NCBI GenBank assembly: GCA_964358175.1
Contig: CAYHOI010000056.1
Coordinates: forward strand, 1 to 12,195
From: CAYHOI01 sp964358175
GTDB taxonomy: Bacteria; Margulisbacteria; Riflemargulisbacteria; GWF2-35-9
Reading direction: 5' to 3'
DNA length: 12,195 nt
Numbering within the stretch: the first letter of the stretch is position 1; every line of letters begins with the position of its first letter. Shown piece by piece: positions 1 to 6,049 of this stretch. The position numbers were made by a program, and so were the translations under genes. Under the pieces are notes generated by a model. That model was not told the origin of the DNA, did not search any database, and was given only the letters and a program-made list of their open reading frames with translations.

Positions 1-10
1 ATTTGATTAG

Positions 11-424
11 CCCCCAAGTAGCATCAAACACTTAACTTATTGCGTAACAGTTCCTAAGGTGGCTTTGGTGGATCCCGGTGAAGAGGGAATTGGTTTTACA
101 GGGATAAGCAAATACAACCATTCAACAAAGGCTTTGACCCTCACAGTAGTTGCTTCAAAAACAGGAAAGCAATACTGTATTCATGCCAATGTTGGCTATG
201 TGCCTTCTCAAGCAGCATCATTGTTGGGAGCCATCGAATATTCTGCCAGTGAGGATATGGAGATCGTAGGCGAATTGGCTCGAACGAATCTGGATTGGGC
301 GGGTCTTGTTGGTGGACGTTATCATTTCAATAAACAGATGACATTTGATTTTGGATTTACTATCCCTGTGGCCAGTGGTGCACCCGCAAGCACTACTTTA
401 GTGGGGCTATCGATAGAAATTTAG
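11..424 (+). pseudogene. C-terminal fragment of an outer-membrane beta-barrel protein
   Basis: The readable frame starts after an in-frame TAG at 8-10 and ends with TAG at 422-424; the first usable start is GTG at 59, giving 121 residues. The product has short alternating strands rich in aromatic residues and glycine, including HANVGYVP, ALTLTVVASK, EIVGELART and VGGRYHFNKQMTFDFGFT. These resemble, from memory, the last strands of the 'phenol MetA degradation-like' outer-membrane transporter family, whose members have a much longer N-terminal part and a signal peptide. Neither is visible here. GTG 59 has no ribosome-binding site and would start in mid-barrel, so I read this as the 3' end of a longer gene broken by the TAG or by a frameshift at the window edge. 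Its last four bases overlap the convergent RDD gene. Family placement is tentative; the beta-barrel character is fairly clear. Confidence 0.5.
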
Positions 425-933
425 GCTGACGACTCTGAGGGAGACGCTTCCCTGGGAAGCGGGACAATCAGAATCTCTTTGACAACGACGGTACGGGCGA
501 GCTTGTCGTGCCAGGTCTGAGAATTAACGTCGATTAAGGCCCACAAGTAACCCATACTGAAGACAATACTGCTCACGAATTTGCCGACCAGCTCTCGAAG
601 AAGCATTCTGCGAAAGCTTGCGTGTTTCCCTGTTGTGATATCGATGATGCGAAGTCTGAGAATGTATTTGCCTGGCGAGAGCGCGCGGGTGTAAAAAGCG
701 ATCATCAGAGCCATATAGGAAACTACGAGGGCGACTTGAACCTCAATTTGTTTAGTGAATATTTCAAAAAAAGTGATCACAGCAAAGAGGAGCATGGAGG
801 AGAGTATATGGGCGATCCAACGCTCAAAAAATGTGGCGCGTCTTCCTGCGCCTGGGTTTGGCAGAAAGCTCTGACATGTGGGGCAGAAGATCGTAGCGTC
901 TTCTAGGAGTTCCTGACATTTTGAGCAACGCAT
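421..933 (-). CDS. Zinc-ribbon plus RDD-family membrane protein
   Basis: This is a 170-residue protein. Residues 3-20 form a small zinc ribbon with two CxxC knuckles (Cys3, Cys6, Cys17, Cys20). An RDD domain follows, with a first membrane segment at about 40-58, a second at about 64-83 and a third hydrophobic stretch at about 115-133. RDD landmarks present are Arg38 before the first helix, an SPGK motif followed by LRLRIID, a basic RRMLLRE stretch, and the closing TWHDKLART signature. The Asp expected near the end of the R-x-x-A-x-x-x-D motif is Ser45. RDD proteins are inner-membrane proteins of mostly unknown function, some proposed as transporters, and zinc-ribbon fusions are common. ATG at 933 is preceded by a promoter-like sequence only 9 nt away and lacks a Shine-Dalgarno. 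The gene converges on the barrel fragment, sharing bases 421-424. Confidence 0.85.
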   Translation of the reverse strand: MRCSKCQELLEDATIFCPTCQSFLPNPGAGRRATFFERWIAHILSSMLLFAVITFFEIFTKQIEVQVALVVSYMALMIAFYTRALSPGKYILRLRIIDITTGKHASFRRMLLRELVGKFVSSIVFSMGYLWALIDVNSQTWHDKLARTVVVKEILIVPLPREASPSESSA

Positions 934-1119
934 AGGACTTTTAATGTATCATCTGATTTCGAATTTGGTAAGGGGTTCTAGATTCAGATCTTCAACTCAA
1001 ACTTATCAGGATTCGGGACTAATCCCCCAATAGATCATCGGTTACATATTACCGTGGAGAAATATCTCTCCCACTAGTCACGGAGTTTCGTGGAAACTCA
1101 CGTAACAGTGGGAGTGGTG
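934..1119. other. Intergenic region between two minus-strand genes
   Basis: This stretch lies between the RDD gene and the downstream end of the amber-interrupted gene. It holds the RDD promoter, the long hairpin and a small inverted repeat (GGATT 1010-1014 with AATCC 1022-1026). I found no tRNA, no second ORF with coding character and no U-tract terminator. Confidence 0.6.
943..971 (-). promoter_or_regulatory. Sigma-70 type promoter for the RDD gene
   Basis: On the minus strand TTACCA (971-966) is followed after 17 nt by TACATT (948-943), with an upstream TGA giving an extended -10. Only 9 nt separate the -10 from the ATG at 933, so transcription would begin about 2 nt before the start codon. 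Confidence 0.45.
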
Positions 1120-1121
1120 TT
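1061..1121. repeat. Long imperfect inverted repeat (hairpin)
   Basis: Arm 1068-1075 (CTCCCACT) pairs perfectly with 1107-1114 (AGTGGGAG). Inside it, 1077-1082 pairs with 1101-1106 with one mismatch, and 1083-1089 (GAGTTTC) pairs perfectly with 1093-1099 around a 3-nt loop, GTG. This gives 20 Watson-Crick pairs in 47 nt with single-base bulges at 1076 and 1100. In RNA read from the + strand the stem could extend outward to 1061/1121 with G-U pairs. A shorter competing hairpin, CCGTG 1052-1056 with CACGG 1079-1083, shares part of the sequence. The hairpin sits immediately after the end of the minus-strand gene at 1120-1707. No U-run follows it on either strand, so it is not a classical intrinsic terminator; a 3' stabilising or processing hairpin, or a remnant repetitive element, are alternatives. 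Confidence 0.6.
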
Positions 1122-1707
1122 AATACTGGTCAGACTTTTTATTATAGCGTATAAAGTCTTCGATTTTGAAATCTATAAAGTCATGTTCGTTCAGGAATTG
1201 TTGAAGAGTCGGGTTTCTGTGAACCTGTTTATAACGAACATCTCCGTTGTCTGCAGTTACAGGAACCAGATCAAATTCGTTACTCTTAGCCGCTGCAGGT
1301 TGACCACACTCGCCTTCCTCGTTGCCAGTCTACTGTACAACAGTTTTCCAAGTCTGATCAAGCTTCTTAGATCCAAACATTTCCTTTGCAAATTCAAGGG
1401 CTCTTTGTTGTAGCGTCGCTCTTTCTTCTGGAGGTAACCCTTTTGATATCATCTCTACAGTTGCATTTATCTGATCCTCCACGGTTTTTTTCTTTACCGT
1501 TACCAGGAGTTCATTCGGATCCTTTATGATTATGCAAGTTTTGCAATGATTAAATTGAATCTCTTTGAGAATAGTAGTCTCTGACATCGGGGTAGCGGGT
1601 TCTTGGTTGAAAACAGATTCTCTGGGGGCTACTTTTCCTTCCTCGACGGTTTTAGCTAACAGACTTGATGGCAGTACCTTCTGAGCTAGACTTCCAATAG
1701 TTAACAT
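1120..1707 (-). pseudogene. Unrecognised protein interrupted by an in-frame amber codon
   Basis: ATG at 1707-1705 has a strong Shine-Dalgarno 8 nt upstream. The first 125 codons end at TAG (1332-1330). The same frame then stays open for 68 sense codons to TAA at 1122-1120. The continuation looks like real protein: acidic, aromatic and non-repetitive, for example SNEFDLVPVTADNGDVRY and FLNEHDFIDFKIEDFIRY. Restored, the protein has about 194 residues. Visible parts are a low-complexity N-terminus (1-45), a strand-rich segment with HCKTC at about 54-58, a helical segment at about 76-115 including PPEERATLQQRALEFAKEMFG, and the acidic C-terminus. There is no signal peptide or membrane segment. 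I recognise no family. A nonsense mutation or sequence error is the simplest explanation, and natural readthrough is possible but unproven. If the stop is real, the 125-residue product at 1330-1707 may still be made. Confidence 0.6.
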
Positions 1708-1715
1708 AATTTCTT

Positions 1716-1723
1716 CCTCCCTT
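1716..1723 (-). promoter_or_regulatory. Strong Shine-Dalgarno for the amber-interrupted gene
   Basis: AAGGGAGG on the minus strand with an 8-nt spacer before ATG 1707. It supports this start and shows that the gene is translated from a leadered message, unlike its divergent neighbour at 1878. Confidence 0.7.
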
Positions 1724-1860
1724 ATGCTTTATTTGGGTTTCCGCGTTTTCTGATGCCACCCTCCTTTCAAGCGCACAAATTTAACCCTCTTATTAAAGTT
1801 ATCGGCAGGAAAATCCGAAAATTGCACCTAAGTTTACTGTTTCTTTTTCTGTTTTCTTGA

Positions 1861-1869
1861 TGATATAAT
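1861..1869 (+). promoter_or_regulatory. Extended -10 promoter for the MNT/HEPN pair
   Basis: TGATATAAT is a perfect extended -10 (TGnTATAAT). No good -35 is seen 17 nt upstream (TTCTTT at 1841-1846), which an extended -10 can tolerate. The -10 ends only 8 nt before ATG 1878, so the transcript should start within about 2 nt of the start codon. Confidence 0.6.
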
Positions 1870-1877
1870 CAAAATGG

Positions 1878-2189
1878 ATGCTTACAAGTCTTCAAGTAAT
1901 GGAAATTATTAATAAGATTAAGGGATGTGCACAGCCTTCTCGTATGTACCTGTTTGGAAGCTATGCCACAGGAAGTCCGCGAGAAGATAGCGATATCGAT
2001 GTTGCAGTCATCAAGAAATCTTTTTCAAATAAAAGGGAAGAATTGGTTCGTATCAAGCGAGCTATTGCCTCCTCAGATTATTCTGTTGATTTGTTATTAT
2101 TCTCAGAAGATGAATTTAATCTTAAAAAATCTCAGGGATGGCGGGTAATTGAAGAGATAACGGGCAAAGGAACCTCTATTCCATGTTAA
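1878..2189 (+). CDS. MNT-family minimal nucleotidyltransferase (MntA-like)
   Basis: This 103-residue protein has the polymerase-beta nucleotidyltransferase core. Gly27-Ser28 are followed by exactly ten residues and then Asp39-Ile-Asp41, the GSX10DXD motif of MntA-type proteins. A third acidic residue, Asp71, sits in VDLLLF and completes the metal-binding triad. Known MntA antitoxins transfer AMP onto HEPN partner proteins and silence them. The next gene encodes a HEPN protein, and their ends overlap by 7 nt (2183-2189), so the two form a pair. The start codon lies directly after an extended -10, without a Shine-Dalgarno. All catalytic residues are present, so the enzyme is probably active. 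Whether the pair is a toxin-antitoxin system or another regulatory pair cannot be told from sequence. Confidence 0.85.
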   Translation: MLTSLQVMEIINKIKGCAQPSRMYLFGSYATGSPREDSDIDVAVIKKSFSNKREELVRIKRAIASSDYSVDLLLFSEDEFNLKKSQGWRVIEEITGKGTSIPC

Positions 2190-2579
2190 ATGATAAAACG
2201 TCAGAGTACTGGTTTATGATTTCAACGCATGATTCAGAATCGGCTAACTCTCTTTTAGCAATCAATGGGCATGCTGATATTATTATCTATCATTTTCATC
2301 AAGCGGTTGAAAAAAATATTAAAAGGTTACTGCATAAAAGAAGGTATTTCGTTTCCGTTTATTCATGATCTGGAGCGACTCTACTCTTTGTTAAGCAAGA
2401 AAACCCAAAAATATGTTGGCGTTGACGAGCAAATAATCATTTTGAACAACTATTCAAATCAACTTCGTTATCCAGAGTCAGACAATCTTTCAATTGAGGA
2501 CGCCAAGGATGCAAAAAACCTCTTTAGTGATATATCAGCGCATTTGGCTGATTGTTGCAAAGAACAGATGACGATATAA
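2183..2579 (+). pseudogene. HEPN-domain protein, frameshifted
   Basis: ATG 2183 opens a frame with the N-terminal HEPN pattern (YWFMISTHDSESANSLL, then HFHQAVEKNIKRLLHK) that stops at TGA 2366-2368. The C-terminal half is in the next frame: KEGISFPFIHDLERLYSLL, then NQLRYPESD, ending at TAA 2577-2579. Removing one A from the run at 2336-2339 joins HQAVEKNIKRLLHK directly to EGISFPFIHDLERL and gives a complete HEPN protein of about 131 residues, the usual length. The LRYP motif is typical of PF05168-type HEPN proteins. I see no clear R-X4-6-H ribonuclease motif, so RNase activity is uncertain. As written the gene makes a 61-residue truncated product. The cause is either a real 1-nt insertion or a homopolymer sequencing error. 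It overlaps the MNT gene and would be its partner. Confidence 0.75.
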
Positions 2580-2587
2580 TCCCTCCC

Positions 2588-3064
2588 ATGCTACGCATTG
2601 GTCAGGGCTTTGATGCACATCAGTTGATTGAGGGACGGAGACTTATTCTGGGGGGAGTGGATATCCCCCACGAACGAGGTCTCTTGGGGCATAGCGATGC
2701 AGACGTCCTGATCCACGCGATGATAGACGCGCTTCTTGGAGCCGCAGGGCTGGGTGTGATCGGGCAGCACTTCCCCGATACAGATGAACAATTTAGGAAT
2801 ATCAGCAGTTTGGTTCTCTTGAATCGCGTTAAGATTCTGATGTCTGGATGGGTGATCCATAATATCGACAGCACTATTATTGCGCAGGAACCCAAGGTTC
2901 AGAGTTATTTTCCGAAGATGAAGCGGGGCATTGCGGAGTATCTGGGCATCACTGACGGACAGATTAACATTAAGGCCACGACCACGGAACATCTTGGATT
3001 TACCGGACGCAAGGAAGGGATAGCCGCAATGGCCGTTGTCCTTATCGAGGGGACAAGTAAGTGA
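2588..3064 (+). CDS. ispF: 2-C-methyl-D-erythritol 2,4-cyclodiphosphate synthase
   Basis: IspF converts CDP-methylerythritol 2-phosphate to the 2,4-cyclodiphosphate and CMP in the non-mevalonate isoprenoid pathway. The 158-residue product has the family start RIGQGFDAH with zinc ligands Asp9 and His11, the HSDADVL loop with the third ligand His43, the FPDTD motif, and the C-terminal ATTTEHLGFTGRKEGIA signature. Nothing essential is missing. ATG 2588 matches the family N-terminus; TTG 2552 would add 12 residues inside the HEPN gene and is unlikely. No convincing Shine-Dalgarno is visible. The stop TGA overlaps the GTG of cysS by 4 nt, so the two are translationally coupled. ispD, a common upstream neighbour, is absent; the MNT/HEPN pair occupies that place. 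Confidence 0.95.
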   Translation: MLRIGQGFDAHQLIEGRRLILGGVDIPHERGLLGHSDADVLIHAMIDALLGAAGLGVIGQHFPDTDEQFRNISSLVLLNRVKILMSGWVIHNIDSTIIAQEPKVQSYFPKMKRGIAEYLGITDGQINIKATTTEHLGFTGRKEGIAAMAVVLIEGTSK

Positions 3065-4395
3065 ACGTCTATAATACCCTGACCAAGTCCAAAGAACCGT
3101 TCCAATCCCTCACCCCAAACGTTGTGAAGATGTACGTTTGCGGGGTAACAGTATATGACCTGTGCCATATCGGGCATGCGAGAGCCTATGTCGTGTTTGA
3201 TGTGATTCGTCGGTTCCTGGAATTCTTAGGCTATACAGTGACTTATGTCCAGAATTTTACGGATGTGGATGACAAAATTATTAACCGTGCTAAGGAACGT
3301 GGACTTGCGGGGAAAGCACTCTCCGAATCGATGATTCAGGCGTACTTTGACGATATGGATCGACTCAATATTGTACGAGCGTCTCATTATCCGAAAGTTA
3401 CCGAGCATATCCCTCAGATCATTTCTTTTATTGAAGGGCTTGTAGCCAAAGAAGCCGCCTATCTCGCCGATGATGGGATCTACTTTAGTGTCCGAAAGTC
3501 TAAGAATTACGGAAAACTCTCTCGACGGGACATTGAAGAAATGAAGGCGGGTACACGTGCAACGCTGAGTGAAAAGAAGCAGGATCCCTTAGATTTTGCC
3601 TTATGGAAACTGGACAGTGAGTCGGACTTATCCTGGCCAAGCCCATGGGGACAGGGTAGACCGGGATGGCATATCGAGTGTAGTGCGATGAGCAGGGAAT
3701 ACTTGGGCGAGACCTTTGATATGCATGGCGGAGGACAAGATCTTGTTTTCCCGCATCACGAAAACGAGATTGCCCAGTCGGAGGCTCTTACGGGTAAACC
3801 CATGGCTAAATTCTGGCTACATAATGGGTTTGTGCGGAGCCATAAAGAAAAAATGAGTAAATCTTTGGGGAACTTCTTCACCATCCGTGATGTTTTAAAA
3901 ACGGTTGATCCGATGGTGTTAAGACTATTTTTCTTGATGACCCACTATCGCCAACCTATCAATTATTCCTTCGAGGAATTGGAAGATGTTCGGACAGCTT
4001 TTGAGAGAATCAGACATGTTTTTACGATAAAAGACTTACATCCCGTCGAGGCTGAACCGGTTGATCACTTTCGAAAGATTTTTATGGAGGCCATGGAGGA
4101 TGATTTCAACACTGCAAAGGCTGTTGGGACTCTTTTCGATCTAGTCCGCCAGATTAATGTAAGCAAGTCTTTGGGGTTGGTAGAGTTGCTTCGCGCATTA
4201 CTTCAAGTCCTAGGACTTAAGATTACGCTTGATGAAGCAGAAATCCCAGAGTCCGTTGCTCAATTGGCAAAAGAACGTTGGGAAGCAAAGCAGGCCAAAG
4301 AATGGGCACGCGCGGATTCTCTTCGTAAAAAAATTCAAGAAGAGGGATATGTGATGGAAGACGCCAAGGAGGGTTATAAGGTGCGAAAATGTTGA
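3061..4395 (+). CDS. cysS: Cysteinyl-tRNA synthetase
   Basis: This class I aminoacyl-tRNA synthetase charges tRNA-Cys. The 444-residue protein, slightly shorter than the E. coli enzyme, has HIGH at 36-39 and KMSKS at 264-268 for ATP binding. The four zinc ligands that recognise cysteine are all present: Cys27, Cys207, His232 and Glu236. The C-terminal part carries the usual helical DALR-type region and a final basic segment. GTG 3061 is chosen because the N-terminus (NVYNTLTKSKEPF) aligns with the family and because it overlaps the ispF stop in a GTGA arrangement. The 3' end overlaps the thiE homologue by 7 nt. The gene is intact and very likely essential. Confidence 0.96.
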   Translation: MNVYNTLTKSKEPFQSLTPNVVKMYVCGVTVYDLCHIGHARAYVVFDVIRRFLEFLGYTVTYVQNFTDVDDKIINRAKERGLAGKALSESMIQAYFDDMDRLNIVRASHYPKVTEHIPQIISFIEGLVAKEAAYLADDGIYFSVRKSKNYGKLSRRDIEEMKAGTRATLSEKKQDPLDFALWKLDSESDLSWPSPWGQGRPGWHIECSAMSREYLGETFDMHGGGQDLVFPHHENEIAQSEALTGKPMAKFWLHNGFVRSHKEKMSKSLGNFFTIRDVLKTVDPMVLRLFFLMTHYRQPINYSFEELEDVRTAFERIRHVFTIKDLHPVEAEPVDHFRKIFMEAMEDDFNTAKAVGTLFDLVRQINVSKSLGLVELLRALLQVLGLKITLDEAEIPESVAQLAKERWEAKQAKEWARADSLRKKIQEEGYVMEDAKEGYKVRKC

Positions 4396-4997
4396 AAGGG
4401 TTTTATGGGATACTCTCCGAACCGCTGATCGGGTATGTAGCCCTGACGAAACTGTTTATTGAAGAGAAGGTTCCCTTTATTCAGCTTAGAATGAAAAAAT
4501 CTCCCCTCGAGGAGGTTCGTGAGATGGCGAAAACCTTGCTTGCACTCACCCGCGGAACTGCCAGCCAGTTTATTCTCAATGACGAACCGTTGTTGGCCAA
4601 AGAGGTGGGTGCTGATGGGGTTCATTTGGGGCAAACCAACATGCCCTACTTGGAAGCGAGGGCAATGCTCGGGGATAAGGCGATTATCGGACTCTCTACA
4701 CACAATGTTGCACAGGTTCAACGAGCGAATGAGTTGGAGCCTGATTATATAGGCATGGGTCCCGTTTATCCGACCCCCACCAAAGAAAAGCCAGACCCCG
4801 TGATCGGCACGCAGGGACTCAAATCGATGATGGCCACCAATCGATTACCCTATGTGGCTATTGGCGGAATCGACTTGATGAACATCATGGAAGTGAAATC
4901 AACCGGGGCTACGACGATATGTGTGGTTCGTCTGGTCAATGATGTGCTGGATCCGAAAAAAGTGTTGGAAGAGATCAAGAAAGTCTATCCCTGGTAA
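4389..4997 (+). CDS. thiE: Thiamine-phosphate synthase homologue (ThiE/TenI family)
   Basis: This is a 202-residue TIM-barrel protein of the ThiE/TenI superfamily. ThiE joins the pyrimidine diphosphate and thiazole phosphate to make thiamine phosphate. ThiE features present are QLRxK (Gln32, Arg34, Lys36), ND at 64-65, GADGVHLGQ, GLSTH, the GPVYPTPTK loop with its lysine, and AIGGI. These favour ThiE over TenI. Two differences from the canonical enzyme stand out: Asn84 occupies the position after GQ where ThiE usually has a metal-binding Asp, and the C-terminal phosphate-binding segment reads VVRLVND instead of a VVSAI-like sequence. Activity may therefore be altered. No other thiamine genes are in view. 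It is coupled to cysS by a 7-nt overlap, with ATG 4389 inside the cysS end. Confidence 0.8.
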   Translation: MLKGFYGILSEPLIGYVALTKLFIEEKVPFIQLRMKKSPLEEVREMAKTLLALTRGTASQFILNDEPLLAKEVGADGVHLGQTNMPYLEARAMLGDKAIIGLSTHNVAQVQRANELEPDYIGMGPVYPTPTKEKPDPVIGTQGLKSMMATNRLPYVAIGGIDLMNIMEVKSTGATTICVVRLVNDVLDPKKVLEEIKKVYPW

Positions 4998-5061
4998 GGT
5001 TTTTCTTGAAAGAGGTTGCAATTGGGGTTCTTTTTGTGAGAACATGGGGTAACAATCAATC

Positions 5062-5069
5062 AAAGGAGG
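5062..5069 (+). promoter_or_regulatory. Strong Shine-Dalgarno for trxA
   Basis: AAAGGAGG with a 6-nt spacer to ATG 5076, the strongest ribosome-binding site in the window. It suggests high expression of thioredoxin. I see no convincing promoter in the 78-nt gap after the thiE homologue. Confidence 0.75.
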
Positions 5070-5075
5070 AGAACC

Positions 5076-5399
5076 ATGGTAAAAGAAATTGAGGATTCAG
5101 CGTTTCAGTCTGAGGTTTTGGAAGAGAAGAATTTGCCAGTACTTGTTGATTTTTGGGCACCTTGGTGTGGGCCTTGTCGGATGGTGAGTCCTGTAGTCGA
5201 GCAGATGGAACGGACTTTTGAGGGAAAGTTGAAAGTTTGCAAGATCAATACGGATGAGAACCCTCAAACATCGATAGATTATCAAATCACAGGAATTCCC
5301 TGTCTTATTTTTTTTAAGGAAGGCAAGGAAGTGAACCGAATTGTGGGTTATCGACCGGCTGATGCGATGGAAGTGGAGATTCGGAAGATCCTTTCCTGA
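5076..5399 (+). CDS. trxA: Thioredoxin
   Basis: This cytoplasmic thiol-disulfide reductase has 107 residues, the normal thioredoxin length. The active site is Trp30-Cys31-Gly-Pro-Cys34 and the buried Asp25 precedes it. The cis-proline is Pro75 in GIPC. The usual Thr after the cis-Pro is replaced by Cys76, and a further Cys55 is present, so the protein has two non-catalytic cysteines. There is no signal peptide. The gene heads a three-gene redox set: its stop shares one base with the ccdA start (TGATG). In such sets thioredoxin supplies electrons to the membrane carrier CcdA. The strong ribosome-binding site fits an abundant protein. Confidence 0.95.
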   Translation: MVKEIEDSAFQSEVLEEKNLPVLVDFWAPWCGPCRMVSPVVEQMERTFEGKLKVCKINTDENPQTSIDYQITGIPCLIFFKEGKEVNRIVGYRPADAMEVEIRKILS

Positions 5400-6049
5400 T
5401 GGGGTTGCAAATTAGCCTTGTTCTCGCGTTTAGTGCCGGGCTTTTGTCGTTTCTTTCTCCATGTTTACTTCCTTTATTGCCTGTTTACATTGCCTTTTTT
5501 ACTGGCGGGGAGAAGTCTCAGCTTCTTAGAAACGTTCTATCATTTGTGGCTGGGTTTGCTTTGGTGTTTGTGCTTCTGGGAGCGACAGCAACGAGCTTGG
5601 GTCATCTTCTGTCCGTATTTTCAAGAGAATTAAGTATACTCAGTGCGCTCCTTCTTCTCCTATTTGGATTTCACATGATCGGGGCTTGGAAGTCTGGACT
5701 GCTCATGAGAACATGGACGCTTTCTCCTCGTGCCAGCAAGTCAAATCTGTGGGGCGCATTCTTGTTTGGCGTAGCGTTTAGCCTGGGATGGGCTCCATGC
5801 ACTGGCCCTATTTTAACCAGTATCCTGATCCTTGCTGGATCAAAGTCGTCAGTGTGGCAGGGGGCGGTGCTGCTATGGGCTTACGCAATGGGGTTGGCTA
5901 TTCCGTTTATCCTGAGTGCATGGCTCTGGAAGACAGCGGTTGATACCCTTAAGCTTTTTAAACGGTATAGTAGACTGTCTGAAAAGTTGACTGGAATCGC
6001 GATGATCGTTTTGGGAATAGGGATGTTGGTTCGGGAGGTTATGTCATGA
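5399..6049 (+). CDS. ccdA: CcdA/DsbD-type membrane thiol electron carrier
   Basis: This is a 216-residue integral membrane protein with six predicted membrane segments, starting at about residues 7, 46, 79, 119, 151 and 195. The two redox cysteines sit in the family motifs LSPCLLPLLP (Cys22) and GWAPCTGP (Cys134). CcdA takes electrons from cytoplasmic thioredoxin and passes them across the membrane to extracytoplasmic thioredoxin-like proteins, often for cytochrome c maturation. The neighbours match this: trxA immediately upstream and a secreted CGYC thioredoxin-fold protein immediately downstream (4-nt overlap, ATGA). No cytochrome c maturation genes are in the window, so the final target is not shown. 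Confidence 0.92.
   Translation: MGLQISLVLAFSAGLLSFLSPCLLPLLPVYIAFFTGGEKSQLLRNVLSFVAGFALVFVLLGATATSLGHLLSVFSRELSILSALLLLLFGFHMIGAWKSGLLMRTWTLSPRASKSNLWGAFLFGVAFSLGWAPCTGPILTSILILAGSKSSVWQGAVLLWAYAMGLAIPFILSAWLWKTAVDTLKLFKRYSRLSEKLTGIAMIVLGIGMLVREVMS

Noticed and set aside
622..906. Plus-strand open frame of 94 codons
   Set aside because: It lies entirely antisense to the well-supported RDD gene, has no ribosome-binding site and no recognisable protein character.
1151..1182. Direct repeat ATAAAGTC at 1151-1158 and 1175-1182
   Set aside because: Read on the minus strand both copies encode Asp-Phe-Ile within the continuation of the unknown gene, so a short repeated peptide motif explains it.
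1330..1332. UAG recoding (pyrrolysine or another amino acid)
   Set aside because: UAG also ends the hydrolase and the barrel where family ends are expected, the other lesions include UAA and an indel, and no special downstream element is seen. Kept only as a low-probability option.
1090..1413. Plus-strand open frame of 107 codons over the hairpin
   Set aside because: It is antisense to the amber-interrupted gene and its continuation, its start lies in the loop of the hairpin, and its composition is unlike a soluble or membrane protein of known type.
2336..2339. Programmed frameshift in the HEPN gene
   Set aside because: A run of only four A with no stimulatory stop, hairpin or internal Shine-Dalgarno is not a known slippery site. 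Mutation or sequencing error is simpler.
2591..2992. Minus-strand open frames under ispF and cysS
   Set aside because: They are shadows of strongly conserved + strand genes, with no homology-like motifs.
4998..5075. Intrinsic terminator or promoter between the thiE homologue and trxA
   Set aside because: T-runs are present but no stem of useful length precedes them, and candidate -35/-10 pairs have poor matches or wrong spacing.
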